Source of the DNA: an uncultured bacterium
GTDB lineage: Bacteria > Vulcanimicrobiota > CADAWZ01
NCBI GenBank assembly: GCA_902790465.1
Contig: CADASF010000006.1
Span: 31,469 to 95,468, forward strand
DNA: 64,000 nt
Direction: 5' to 3'
Part shown: positions 25,348 to 34,456 of the stretch, one piece after another
How the letters are laid out: each line of letters starts with the position of its first letter
How positions within the stretch are numbered: position 1 is the first letter of the stretch
Position numbers and translations under genes: made by a program
The notes under the pieces: generated by a model
The model's database searches: none
The model's input: the letters and a program-made list of their open reading frames with translations, nothing else
What the model was told of the DNA's origin: nothing

Positions 25348-25791
25348 ATGTTTAAAAAAATATTTTTGTTCTTATTTTTGATTGCTTTTATCTTTCTAAA
25401 TTTTGGTTGTTTTAAAAAGGTTGAAGAAGAGCCTTTATTGAAAAATGATGTAGTTATTGGATACGGTTCTAATTTTGAAGATGAAGTTTTAAATGTAAAA
25501 GATAAATATGTTTTTGTAGTTTTTTATGAGCCAAAGTGTCATTGGTGTAAAAGTCAAGTTGATGCATTGGAAATTTTTAAAAACGATAGAGAGATTGGAA
25601 ATAAAATTAAAATAGTAAAAATTAATTTGGAAGAAGAACCATTTTTTATGGAAAAATACAGAATAGAAAATGATCCAACTCATATTCTTTTTTACAATGG
25701 GGAAATTCTATACAGAAATGTAGGTTATGTTGATTCACCTCATTTGAATCAATATTTGAAACCTTATGTTAAATTTGATGAAAGGAAATAA
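25348..25791 (+). CDS. Thioredoxin-fold lipoprotein with CHWC active site
   Basis: 147 residues, 7 bp after its paralogue, with RBS AAAGG inside the previous gene end. Lipoprotein signal (FLNFGC), then a thioredoxin fold with FYEPKCHWCKSQ and a conventional cis-Pro in NDPTHILFYNGE. The CxxC dipeptide His-Trp is unlike the CGPC of the two downstream thioredoxins and closer to disulfide-isomerase or reductase types. Probably an extracytoplasmic, membrane-anchored thiol oxidoreductase; partner proteins are unknown. Confidence 0.8.
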   Translation: MFKKIFLFLFLIAFIFLNFGCFKKVEEEPLLKNDVVIGYGSNFEDEVLNVKDKYVFVVFYEPKCHWCKSQVDALEIFKNDREIGNKIKIVKINLEEEPFFMEKYRIENDPTHILFYNGEILYRNVGYVDSPHLNQYLKPYVKFDERK

Positions 25792-25795
25792 AAAA

Positions 25796-26191
25796 ATGTT
25801 GAAAAAAGTTAGTTTGATTTTGTTTGCCTGTTTGATTTCATTTTTCATGTTTGGAATAAGTTTTGCAGATATAAAGCATGCAGATGACAGTAATTTTGAA
25901 AAAGAAGTTTTAAATTCAAAAGGCATTGTTCTTGTTGATTTTTGGGCAACTTGGTGTGGTCCTTGTCAAAAACAAGCTCCTGTTTTAGAACAGCTTTCAA
26001 AAGATCCTTCGATGAAAAATGTAAAAATCGTAAAAGTTGATGTTGATAAAGCTAAAAAAGTTTCTTATGAGGCTGGAATAAAATCAATTCCTACTTTGAT
26101 GATTGTAAAAGATGGTGAAATTGAAGAACAATGGTCTGGTTATACTGATTTAGGTAAATTAAAAACAAAACTTTCAAAATATTGCAAATAA
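25796..26191 (+). CDS. Exported thioredoxin (CGPC)
   Basis: The start is ATG 25796, 9 bp after AAAGGA; the same frame opens at 25766 inside the previous gene, but that leader would precede the RBS. 131 residues: signal peptide (LKKVSLILFACLISFFMFGISFA), then a classical thioredoxin with VDFWATWCGPCQKQAPVLEQL and cis-Pro in IKSIPTLMIV. No lipobox. Likely a periplasmic or cell-surface disulfide reductase or oxidase, reduced by an unidentified membrane donor. Tandem paralogue of the following gene. Confidence 0.88.
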   Translation: MLKKVSLILFACLISFFMFGISFADIKHADDSNFEKEVLNSKGIVLVDFWATWCGPCQKQAPVLEQLSKDPSMKNVKIVKVDVDKAKKVSYEAGIKSIPTLMIVKDGEIEEQWSGYTDLGKLKTKLSKYCK

Positions 26192-26217
26192 TATTATTTA
26201 AAATGGAGGAAAGATAA

Positions 26218-26625
26218 ATGTTAAAGAAAGTTAGTTTAATTTTGTTAGCTTGTTTGATTTCTGTTTTTATGTTTGGAGTAAGTTATGCTGATGTAAAACA
26301 TGCTAATGATTCTTCTTTCGATTATGAAGTTTTGAATGCAAAAGGTGTTGTTCTTGTTGATTTTTGGGCTAGTTGGTGTGGTCCTTGTCAAAAACAAGCT
26401 CCTGTTCTTGAACAACTTTCAAGAGACCGTCTCATGAAGGATGTTAAAATAGTTAAAGTGAATGTAGATGAATCAAATGCTGTTTCTGACAAATTTGGTA
26501 TAAGCTCAATTCCTACTTTGATGATATTTGAAGATGGTCAGAAAAAAGAGCAATGGTCTGGTTATACTGATTTCAATGGATTAAGACAGAGACTTGCAAA
26601 ATATGTACTAAAGCAAAATATTTAA
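26218..26625 (+). CDS. Exported thioredoxin (CGPC), tandem paralogue
   Basis: 135 residues, very similar to the preceding thioredoxin: signal peptide (LKKVSLILLACLISVFMFGVSYA), VDFWASWCGPCQKQAPVLEQL, and ISSIPTLMIF with the cis-Pro. GGAGG lies 7 bp before ATG. A terminator follows. The four genes 24897-26625 look like two successive duplications (two lipoproteins, two soluble exported proteins) of one envelope redox unit. Confidence 0.88.
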   Translation: MLKKVSLILLACLISVFMFGVSYADVKHANDSSFDYEVLNAKGVVLVDFWASWCGPCQKQAPVLEQLSRDRLMKDVKIVKVNVDESNAVSDKFGISSIPTLMIFEDGQKKEQWSGYTDFNGLRQRLAKYVLKQNI

Positions 26626-26657
26626 GCGATAAATTTCGTTAACGAGTAATTTATTTA

Positions 26658-26691
26658 ACAAAACTCCCCAAAATTTGGAGGAGTTTTTTAA
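26658..26691 (+). terminator. Terminator of the thioredoxin cluster
   Basis: AAACTCC.CAAA / TTTG.GGAGTTT hairpin with T6. Confidence 0.9.
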
Positions 26692-26819
26692 TATATTTAT
26701 TAAATCTGTAATTAAAATATAAAAAATGCGAATTACAGCAATTTTCAAAATTGCCATAATGTCAACAAAACTATTAAAATTATTTAAAACAGACTACTTA
26801 ATATTTTTTTGGAGAAAAT

Positions 26820-28469
26820 ATGCCAATAAAAGCAAAGGGAAATACAAAGGGGCTAAAACCACTTCAGAAAAAGCTTGTTGATAAACTATTTGAAAGAAAA
26901 TTGAATCCTAAATCAGCTATAAGTCCTGAATTTGCAAAGGCCTTGGCTTCTATTTCTGCTGACATAAAAAGACAGATAGGAATTTTGGTTGACAGAAAAG
27001 GACATGTTGTTGATGTTTTTATCGGAACAGCAAAAGGAGTTGTTATAAGCGATTTTGGAAGATATAGAGCTGGGGCTTCAAGACTTAGAGGACTTAGGCT
27101 CATACATACAAGACTTTTTGAAAATTCATTAAATACAGATGATTCCTCTGATCTTGTTCTTTTGAGACTTGATATGATCATCTCATTGGAAGTTTTAGAA
27201 TCTGGGCTTCCAGGTGGTCTTACAATAGCAAATCTTCTTCCATTTAAAAATGACGGCAAGATATATGAAGAAAATGTATATAATTCTGTTTCTGCTGTAA
27301 ATTTTGATTTCATAAGATTTATTGAAGACCTTGAAAATGAGATTGAATTTTCAACAGAATCACAAAAGACTGATGATTCATCAAAAAGAGCTATCTTAAT
27401 TCATGTTTCTACAGATAAGGATGAAGATTCAGATTATGCTATGGAAGAATTAAAAGAACTTGCAACATCTGCAGGAATACATATTATTGAAGCGATAGTT
27501 CAGCACAGAAAAGAACTCGATCCAAAATATGTCATCGGTAAAGGCAAAATAAAAGAAATATTGCTTTTATCAATGGAGAAAAATGCAAATTTAATCGTTT
27601 TTGACAGTTGTCTTTCTGCTTCACAAATGCGATCTATTGAGGCTGAAACTGGTATTGAAACAATAGACAGAACTCAGATGATTCTCGATATTTTTGCAAG
27701 AAGAGCAAAGAGCAGAGAAGGAAAATTACAAGTAAAACTTGCACAATTGAAATATAGTCTTCCTCGATTGACTGCAAAAGACGATTTTACTTCAAGAATA
27801 ACTGGCGGAGCTGGTGGCATTCGTTCAAGAGGACCTGGGGAAACTAAATTAGAGATAAGTAAAAGAAGGGTTAGAGAATCAATAACATCACTTGAAAAAG
27901 AACTAAAAGAGATAGCAGAAGCAGAAAAGGAACGGAGAAAAAAGAGAGATAAAAGTGATATTCCAATTATTTCTATCGTGGGATATACAAATTCTGGAAA
28001 ATCAACATTGTTAAATACTTTGACTCAAAGTGATACATATACAGAAGAAAGAATGTTTGCAACTCTTGATACTGCAACTAAAAGGGTTAGATTTCCTAAA
28101 GATACAGATATAATAGTAACAGATACTGTTGGATTTATAAGAGATCTTCCAGAAGAGCTTATTTCTGCATTTAGAGCTACACTTGATGAAATGTGTGATT
28201 CTGATATATTGATTCATCTTTTTGATATTTCTTCAAAAGGTTGGAAAGAACAGATTGCTTCTGTAAATAATATTTTGGGTGAGCTTGCACTTGATAATAT
28301 TCCAGTCATACTTGTTGGAAATAAAATAGATATAGCAGATATTGATACAGCACTTGAAATTCAAAAAGAGACATCTTGTCTTTTAGTTAGTGCAAAAGAA
28401 AAACAGAGTTTAAAACCACTTTTTAATGTTTTAGAAAAGAAAATAAGAGAGGTTTTGGAAAATGAATGA
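26820..28469 (+). CDS. hflX: Ribosome-associated GTPase HflX
   Basis: 549 residues, the long form with an extra N-terminal domain (about residues 1-175, including a KRQIGILVDRKGHVVDVFIG segment) found in some phyla. The HflX core has the glycine-rich signature TGGAGGIRSRGPGETKLE and a coiled-coil subdomain, then the G domain: GYTNSGKST (P-loop, about 387-395), FATLDTATKRV, DTVGFI, and GNKID. HflX splits stalled or hibernating 70S ribosomes. GGAG is 5 bp before ATG 26820. It overlaps the following membrane-protein gene by 8 bp. Confidence 0.93.
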   Translation: MPIKAKGNTKGLKPLQKKLVDKLFERKLNPKSAISPEFAKALASISADIKRQIGILVDRKGHVVDVFIGTAKGVVISDFGRYRAGASRLRGLRLIHTRLFENSLNTDDSSDLVLLRLDMIISLEVLESGLPGGLTIANLLPFKNDGKIYEENVYNSVSAVNFDFIRFIEDLENEIEFSTESQKTDDSSKRAILIHVSTDKDEDSDYAMEELKELATSAGIHIIEAIVQHRKELDPKYVIGKGKIKEILLLSMEKNANLIVFDSCLSASQMRSIEAETGIETIDRTQMILDIFARRAKSREGKLQVKLAQLKYSLPRLTAKDDFTSRITGGAGGIRSRGPGETKLEISKRRVRESITSLEKELKEIAEAEKERRKKRDKSDIPIISIVGYTNSGKSTLLNTLTQSDTYTEERMFATLDTATKRVRFPKDTDIIVTDTVGFIRDLPEELISAFRATLDEMCDSDILIHLFDISSKGWKEQIASVNNILGELALDNIPVILVGNKIDIADIDTALEIQKETSCLLVSAKEKQSLKPLFNVLEKKIREVLENE

Positions 28470-29418
28470 AAGTAAAGATGAAAGTAAAGTTACCATAAAA
28501 AGTTCCTTCTTGATAGGTTTAATAGTATTTGCTCTTATATTATTAATTACAGTTGTTTTTTTATTTGGTTTTTTGATAGGTTCTGGTAAAAATAAACAAA
28601 CAATAGTAACCAAAATAGATGAATTTACAATTGGAAATTCATCTGGAAATAAAGAAAATATTACTAATACAAATGCCATTACACAAAGGGAAGATAATTT
28701 TAAACAAAATAAAAAAAATGAAAATCTTTCAACACAAAAAGAAGAAGATAAAGATACAGCTTTAAAAAGACTTGGTTTTGTTCCTTATGGACATAAAAAA
28801 GAAGAGTCAAGTAAATCATCATCTTATAGTTCATCAAGTAAAAATGACGAAAGTAAAAAAGATACAAGAAATTTAAGTGCATTGTTTAGCTCAGTCAATG
28901 AGGATGAATCAAGCAGTTTTAAAAGTAATAGTAATTTAACTACTTCAAATCAAATAAATTCAAGTTCTAATTACACTACTTCATCATCACAAAATTATTC
29001 CACAAATAATGTTTCATCTGAATCAGGAAAAGAAGCTGTTAAAAATTATTTTATGGAATTGGAATTAAAATTGGCTGGAAGTAAAACTTGGAGTGATCCC
29101 AATCAATTTGCAGAACAACTGTTAAAATCTGCAATGAGTGGAGATTTTTCTGATTTAAATGAGCTTACTGCAAATATGAAAAGGGTTGCAAATGATATAT
29201 CAAGAATGAGTGTTCCTGCTGAATGTGCAGAACATCGAGATGCTGTAGTTAATTCTTTAAATGACTCAATAAGTATTTTGAATAAGGTTAAAAGAGGAAT
29301 TAATGAAGGTGATATGAATATTATAATGTCCTTGACTTCAGAGGCAGATAGAATAAAAGCATCTGCTGGAAGATCAGATGAATTGATGAAGCAATTAAAA
29401 TCGAAATATAATATATAA
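28462..29418 (+). CDS. Single-pass membrane protein with Ser-rich linker, unknown function
   Basis: 318 residues: a short cytoplasmic N-terminus, one transmembrane helix (about 15-40, FLIGLIVFALILLITVVFLF), a long low-complexity Ser/Asn/Lys linker (about 45-190), and a predicted helical C-terminal domain (about 192-318: EAVKNYFMELELKLAGSKTW...). I recognise no family. The start overlaps the end of hflX by 8 bp, implying translational coupling. The C-terminal domain probably faces outside. Confidence 0.65.
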   Translation: MNESKDESKVTIKSSFLIGLIVFALILLITVVFLFGFLIGSGKNKQTIVTKIDEFTIGNSSGNKENITNTNAITQREDNFKQNKKNENLSTQKEEDKDTALKRLGFVPYGHKKEESSKSSSYSSSSKNDESKKDTRNLSALFSSVNEDESSSFKSNSNLTTSNQINSSSNYTTSSSQNYSTNNVSSESGKEAVKNYFMELELKLAGSKTWSDPNQFAEQLLKSAMSGDFSDLNELTANMKRVANDISRMSVPAECAEHRDAVVNSLNDSISILNKVKRGINEGDMNIIMSLTSEADRIKASAGRSDELMKQLKSKYNI

Positions 29419-29597
29419 AAAATCGTGAAATAATATATAATATATGCAGGATTTTAATATTAAAATATATAAAATAATAAAAATAGAATGTTATTGTATT
29501 CCTGTAATATTTATTACAAATGTGAAAAAAGTTCTGTTTATTACTACGGTAAAATATTCCGTCATTTTAAGTGGATATTATTGGAGAGGAGTATCTG

Positions 29598-30185
29598 ATG
29601 AGGGATTATTATTTAGAGCTTGGTGTAAAACCATCTGATGATATAGAAGATATAAGAAAAGAATTTACAAAACAGTCAAGAGCTATTGGTAGCAAATCAG
29701 AAAAAGAACAGATTGCTTTTTTTAATGCTTGGAAAATTATTCAAGATGTTGACAAAAGAAAAGAATATGATGAGCAACCTCAATTTCAACTGAGAAAAAC
29801 AAGTCCTCGTTTAACTGCGGGAACTAAAAAGAAAGGCGGAGAACGTCAGCAGTTCAGATGGGGTATTCCATTGATGGAAATATTGATGATGCCTTTCAAA
29901 AAAGAAGAAAATACAGAAGAAATTCAAACTCCAGAAGAAAAGGCAAATCTTCATTTTACTCAGGGCGTTTTATATGCTGGTGATGTTGCTACATTTGTAC
30001 AAGCCAAAGATGAGTTTAAAGCAGTCCTTGATATTATTCCTGATCTTGAAGAAGGTCAATATAATTATGCCATAATGTGCTATAAAATGGGACAATTTAA
30101 ACAAGCTCTTGAATGTTTTCGTAAATATTCAACTGCATTCCCAAAAGATTTACAAGCTAAGAAAATGATAACATTACTTGAATAA
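29598..30185 (+). CDS. J-domain-like plus TPR protein without HPD motif
   Basis: The start is ATG 29598, 8 bp after GGAGAGGA; the same frame opens 27 bp earlier but upstream of that RBS. 195 residues. RDYYLELGVKPSDDIEDIRKEF matches helix I-II of a DnaJ domain, and AFFNAWKIIQDVDKRKEYDE matches helices III-IV, but the loop that should read HPD has QSRAIGSKSEKE, so stimulation of DnaK is unlikely. The C-terminus has tetratricopeptide helices (about 110-195, FVQAKDEFKAVLDIIPDLEEGQ, FKQALECFRKYSTAFP). Probably an adaptor; function unknown. Confidence 0.7.
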   Translation: MRDYYLELGVKPSDDIEDIRKEFTKQSRAIGSKSEKEQIAFFNAWKIIQDVDKRKEYDEQPQFQLRKTSPRLTAGTKKKGGERQQFRWGIPLMEILMMPFKKEENTEEIQTPEEKANLHFTQGVLYAGDVATFVQAKDEFKAVLDIIPDLEEGQYNYAIMCYKMGQFKQALECFRKYSTAFPKDLQAKKMITLLE

Positions 30186-30198
30186 TATAAGTTTTTTA

Positions 30199-30234
30199 TT
30201 GCCTTTGACATTATGTTAAAGGCTTTTTTTTGTC
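30199..30234 (+). terminator. Terminator
   Basis: GCCTTT...AAAGGC followed by T8. Confidence 0.9.
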
Positions 30235-30293
30235 AAAAAATAGGGAGTTTATTATACTCCTTATAAAAAAAAATAAAAGGAAGGTATTAAGAT

Positions 30294-33200
30294 TTGCTTA
30301 CAACAGAAAAAATAGATTTCAAATCTTCTCTATCTGAATCATTAAAAGTTATAGATAAAGAGCTTTTTAATGTAATAGACCTTGAAGACAAAAGACAAGA
30401 GAAAAAGTTGATAATGATCGCCTCTGAAAGCGAATGTCTTAAGCCAGTAAGAGATGTTTTATCATGTTCATTTACAAATATATATGCTGAAGGTTATCCT
30501 TCACGCAGACTTTTGAGGGAGACAACAGAAAATCTTCCAGACCTCGACGATCAACTTTCATATCTAAGGCGTTATTCAGATAGACGTTATTACAAGGGCG
30601 TTGAATATGCTGATGTTCTTGAATCCCTTGCATGTCGAAGAGTAGCAGCTCTTTTTGCAAATGAAAATGTAAAGGCTTCTGAGATCTTTGTAAATGTTCA
30701 ATCACTTTCAGGTGCTGCTGCAAATAATGCTGTATATGAAGCATTTGTAGAACCTGGTGATACTGTAATGGGCATGGATTTGAGTCATGGCGGACATTTA
30801 ACACATGGAAGCCAAGCAAACAGATCAGGCAAAGTTTATAATATAGTTCCATATCATGCAGATATTGAAACAGGCGAAATTGATTTCAAAGAAATTGAAG
30901 AACTTGCAAACAAACACAAACCCAAAATGATAATTGCAGGCTACAGTGCATTTCCTCGTATCATTGATTGGAAGAGATTCAGAGACATAGCCCATTCTGT
31001 TGGTGCAATATTACTCGCAGATATTTCACATATTGCTGGACCAATCGTTGGAGGAGCATTCCCTTCACCTGTTGGAATTGCAGATGTAGTTTCATTTACA
31101 ACACATAAAACACTTTGTGGTCCTCGTGGAGCTGTAATTCTTACAACAAGAGAAGATTATGGAGATAAAATAAATAATGCTGTTTTCCCAGGTGAGCAAG
31201 GTGGTCCACATCTAAACTCAATAGCAGCAAAAGCACTTCTCTTTAGACTTGCAAATACAGACGGATTTAAAGAAATGCAAAAACAAGTCGTCAAAAATGC
31301 AAAAGTTCTTGCTGATTCATTTGTAAAAGCAGGTTGTAAATTGGCATTTGGTGGCACAGATTCACATATGGTTCTTTTGGACATAAGAAAAATAATGGGA
31401 CCAGATGGATTCAATTTGAGAGGTGAAATAGCTTCAAGAGTTCTCGATATGTGTGGAATAACATGTAACAAAAATACAATACCAGGTGATACAAATGCCG
31501 TTCACCCAGGTGCATTGAGATTTGGAACAACATGGCTTACCCAAAGAGGATTCAAAGAAGAAGATATTGCTGAACTCGGTGATATAATTACAACTCTACT
31601 AAAATCAATGGTTCCATACAAATATCTTGAAATTTCAGGTGATGTAGGAAGAGCTAAAACTCCTCTAAGTGTAATTGAATCAACTTATGATAGAGTTCAA
31701 AAACTTATAAACAAAGTTGAGAATAGAACAGAAGAGAAAAAAGAAAAAATAGAAATTCCTGCTCGTTATCCAAATTTCAATAGAGAAGCTCCTGCTTTTG
31801 TAACAGATGCATCAAAGAATGGAATAATTGAAATAAGAGGAGATAGGTGTGAATATTTCCTCGATGAAGTTTTGACATTCAGTGCTTCTGCAATGCCTAT
31901 AGGTAAAGCTAAAGTTGGATTTGTTTTGACATCTGATGGAAAAGTTTGCAGTTTTGTAAATGTATGTAAAGTTGCAGACAAAAAATATATCATAATAACT
32001 CCTCCAAATACAGCAGATAAACTTGTTGTTATTTTAAAAGGTCTTTCAGATGGCTATATAATGTTTGATGAAAAAGACATCTATGCAAAAATTCAAGGAC
32101 CATGTGTTGTAAAAGACAGAAGAATTTTTGATGGTTACTTCCAATTTTCAGATATAGATGACCGTTTGACAGCTGTTGAAGTATTTGCTAAAGGCGAAAT
32201 TGCTGAAAAATTGGCAAAGATAGGAGCAGATATTCCTGCAGGTAAATATTCTGAAGCAAAATTATTTGGAATAAATTGTCAAATAGCAGTTTGCTCTTGC
32301 AGACATCGTGCTGTAATTCTTGTAAAACCTGATGATGTAAAAGAACTTTGGAAAAATTTGATTTCAAATGGATTTGAAGCCGTCGGTTCCGAAGATACAA
32401 AAGAACTTCTTGAATCAATAATGGAATTCAAGCCTTACAAAGCACAGACAGCAGATGAAGCATTTGAAATAGACAAAGAGTCAAAAATGGATATGATCGA
32501 CATGACAAAACCATATTTCTTGGGAATGTCATATCTAAATGAAAAATATCCTTGTGAAAATGACAAAAAAGCATTTGAATATGTCGAAAAAGAAGAACCA
32601 TTGAAAAAGACTCTTCTTTATGACAAACATGTTGCTTTGAAAGCACGCATGGCTCCATTTGCAGGCTATTCAATGCCAGTTTGGTATTCAGGCATAAATG
32701 ATGAACACAATGCCATGAGAACTTCAGCAGGTCTTTTTGATGTAGGACACATGGGAATCCTTTCATTTGAAGGACCAGATGCATGCAGATTCATTGACAC
32801 ATTGACTTCAAATTACATTCCAAAACTTCTCAATGGTCAATCACAGTATGGTTATTTACTCGATGCTTTTGGCAAAGTAATAGACGACATTATGCTTTAC
32901 AAGAGAGCGGAAGACAAATTTATGCTTGTTGTAAATGCAGCAAACTTTGACAAAGTAAAGAGATATTTAAAAGGTGTTGTTGATGGTGAATACTTCCTCG
33001 ACAGTGAATGTAAATCTAAAGAAATCCACAAGAGAGTTACAATAAAAGACCTCTCAGCTGAAGAAGCAGGAAAAGACAGAAAAGCAGATTTAGCTTTCCA
33101 AGGACCAAAATCACAAGAAGTTCTCGCTTTGCTTTTAGATGATGTTGAAAGAAAACGCTTCTTACAGGTAAAGAAAAATGAATTCATTGAAACAAAGATA

Positions 33201-33842
33201 AAAGATATGGATGTCATTATCTCTCGCACTGGATACACAGGAGAAGATGTAGGCTATGAACTCTATCTAAATCCAAATGATTCTATCAAAATGTGGGATT
33301 TGATACTCGAAGTTGGAAAAGACTTTGGAGTTAAACCATGTGGTTTAGGTTGTAGAGATTCAGCAAGAACAGAGGCTGGTCTTCCACTCTATGGTCATGA
33401 ATTGGCAGGAGATTATGGTATATCTCCAAATGAAGCAGGATATGCCCCATTTGTAAAGTTCCACAAACCATTCTTTGTAGGAAGAAGAGCATTGCTCGAA
33501 GCCGAAAAGACAAGAAAAATGGAACTTGTAAGATTCTCTCTTGTAAATAAAAATGCAAGACCAATCAAACATGGTTCTGTACTTGTAAGCAAAAGAGGAG
33601 AGACAATGGGTTATGTTACAAGTTCTGTCATCATAAATGGTTGGCAGGTTGGTCTTGCCTATGTTTCAAAGAAACACACAGCCCCAGGTACAAGAGCAGA
33701 AGTCTTTATTTTGGGTGGCAAAAATACAGAAAAACAAAAAGACCAATTAAAACCTGGTGATAGAATCCTTCTTTCAGAAGAAGCTGTCATTATGACACGC
33801 TTCCCTTCAAAAGAAGAATTTGAAGAGAGATATAATAGATAA
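30294..33842 (+). CDS. Serine hydroxymethyltransferase-aminomethyltransferase (GlyA-GcvT) fusion
   Basis: 1182 residues from TTG 30294 with AAAGGAAGG ~10 bp upstream. Residues 1-470 are serine hydroxymethyltransferase: MIASESE, NIYAEGYPSRR, and the PLP lysine Lys272 in SFTTHKTLCGPRG; the chain has an insertion (LRETTENLPDLDDQLSYLRR). Residues ~490-760 look like a degenerate GcvT/YgfZ-type folate-binding half. Residues ~770-1182 are a full aminomethyltransferase (MAPFAGYSMPVWYSG, AGLFDVGHMG, GYTGEDVGYELYL). SHMT interconverts serine and glycine with 5,10-methylene-THF; GcvT releases methylene-THF from glycine-derived aminomethyl-H-protein. Fusion suggests folate channelling. GcvH, GcvP and Lpd are not in the window. 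Terminators on both sides make it monocistronic. Confidence 0.88.
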   Translation: MLTTEKIDFKSSLSESLKVIDKELFNVIDLEDKRQEKKLIMIASESECLKPVRDVLSCSFTNIYAEGYPSRRLLRETTENLPDLDDQLSYLRRYSDRRYYKGVEYADVLESLACRRVAALFANENVKASEIFVNVQSLSGAAANNAVYEAFVEPGDTVMGMDLSHGGHLTHGSQANRSGKVYNIVPYHADIETGEIDFKEIEELANKHKPKMIIAGYSAFPRIIDWKRFRDIAHSVGAILLADISHIAGPIVGGAFPSPVGIADVVSFTTHKTLCGPRGAVILTTREDYGDKINNAVFPGEQGGPHLNSIAAKALLFRLANTDGFKEMQKQVVKNAKVLADSFVKAGCKLAFGGTDSHMVLLDIRKIMGPDGFNLRGEIASRVLDMCGITCNKNTIPGDTNAVHPGALRFGTTWLTQRGFKEEDIAELGDIITTLLKSMVPYKYLEISGDVGRAKTPLSVIESTYDRVQKLINKVENRTEEKKEKIEIPARYPNFNREAPAFVTDASKNGIIEIRGDRCEYFLDEVLTFSASAMPIGKAKVGFVLTSDGKVCSFVNVCKVADKKYIIITPPNTADKLVVILKGLSDGYIMFDEKDIYAKIQGPCVVKDRRIFDGYFQFSDIDDRLTAVEVFAKGEIAEKLAKIGADIPAGKYSEAKLFGINCQIAVCSCRHRAVILVKPDDVKELWKNLISNGFEAVGSEDTKELLESIMEFKPYKAQTADEAFEIDKESKMDMIDMTKPYFLGMSYLNEKYPCENDKKAFEYVEKEEPLKKTLLYDKHVALKARMAPFAGYSMPVWYSGINDEHNAMRTSAGLFDVGHMGILSFEGPDACRFIDTLTSNYIPKLLNGQSQYGYLLDAFGKVIDDIMLYKRAEDKFMLVVNAANFDKVKRYLKGVVDGEYFLDSECKSKEIHKRVTIKDLSAEEAGKDRKADLAFQGPKSQEVLALLLDDVERKRFLQVKKNEFIETKIKDMDVIISRTGYTGEDVGYELYLNPNDSIKMWDLILEVGKDFGVKPCGLGCRDSARTEAGLPLYGHELAGDYGISPNEAGYAPFVKFHKPFFVGRRALLEAEKTRKMELVRFSLVNKNARPIKHGSVLVSKRGETMGYVTSSVIINGWQVGLAYVSKKHTAPGTRAEVFILGGKNTEKQKDQLKPGDRILLSEEAVIMTRFPSKEEFEERYNR

Positions 33843-33860
33843 AATTTTGTCATAAAATAA

Positions 33861-33909
33861 AAAGTGGGGTGTGAAGTTTTTTATTTCACACCCCATAAAA
33901 TTTTATTTT
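33861..33909 (+). terminator. Terminator of the SHMT-GcvT gene
   Basis: GTGGGGTGTGAA...TTTCACACCCCA hairpin, followed by a T-rich stretch. Confidence 0.9.
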
Positions 33910-33953
33910 ATAGAAGTTTTATGCAAAAGTGAATAAAGTATTATAAAAATATT

Positions 33954-34403
33954 ATGTTAAATATAAAAAAAATATCAATTATAGCAATTTGTTTTATTAT
34001 TATTTTATCGTGTAAGATCAATGCAAATCCAATATTTGTCAATTCTTTACACAAAGATTTTAAAGAAAATGGATATAAAGTTACTTTTTATATCGGTTTA
34101 AATGATAGAGAAAAATATGTACAGCTTATTTCTTCAGATGATGCTGAAAATATATTACAAAATATTTTACTAAAATATATAGAAGGTTTTACCATTTTAA
34201 AATCAAAAGGAGTTTGGCATGATGGTAAGCAAATTACTTTTGAAAATGGATTTATTATAATAGTATATTTTGATATTTCAGATAGAGAATTTTTAGAAGA
34301 ATATGCTTCTTTTATCTCTGAAGAAATAACAGAAAAATTGAATCAATCTTCTGTTTTAGTTGAATTTACTCCAATAAATAGTAAATTTATAGATCATAAA
34401 TAG
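33954..34403 (+). CDS. Small exported protein, DUF3574-like
   Basis: 149 residues with a signal peptide (KKISIIAICFIIILSCKINA; the Cys may make it a lipoprotein). The mature part resembles DUF3574: VTFYIGLNDRE, then a segment where YIEGFTILKSKGVWHDG mirrors the family's FPDGLTV..A.G.W pattern, and FENGFIIIVYFD. Function of that family is not known to me. No strong RBS. It precedes the GHMP kinase gene by 53 bp. Confidence 0.5.
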   Translation: MLNIKKISIIAICFIIILSCKINANPIFVNSLHKDFKENGYKVTFYIGLNDREKYVQLISSDDAENILQNILLKYIEGFTILKSKGVWHDGKQITFENGFIIIVYFDISDREFLEEYASFISEEITEKLNQSSVLVEFTPINSKFIDHK

Positions 34404-34456
34404 AATTTGCAGAAAAATACAAAATGAAAAACATACATAGATGAAAGGTTTTTATT

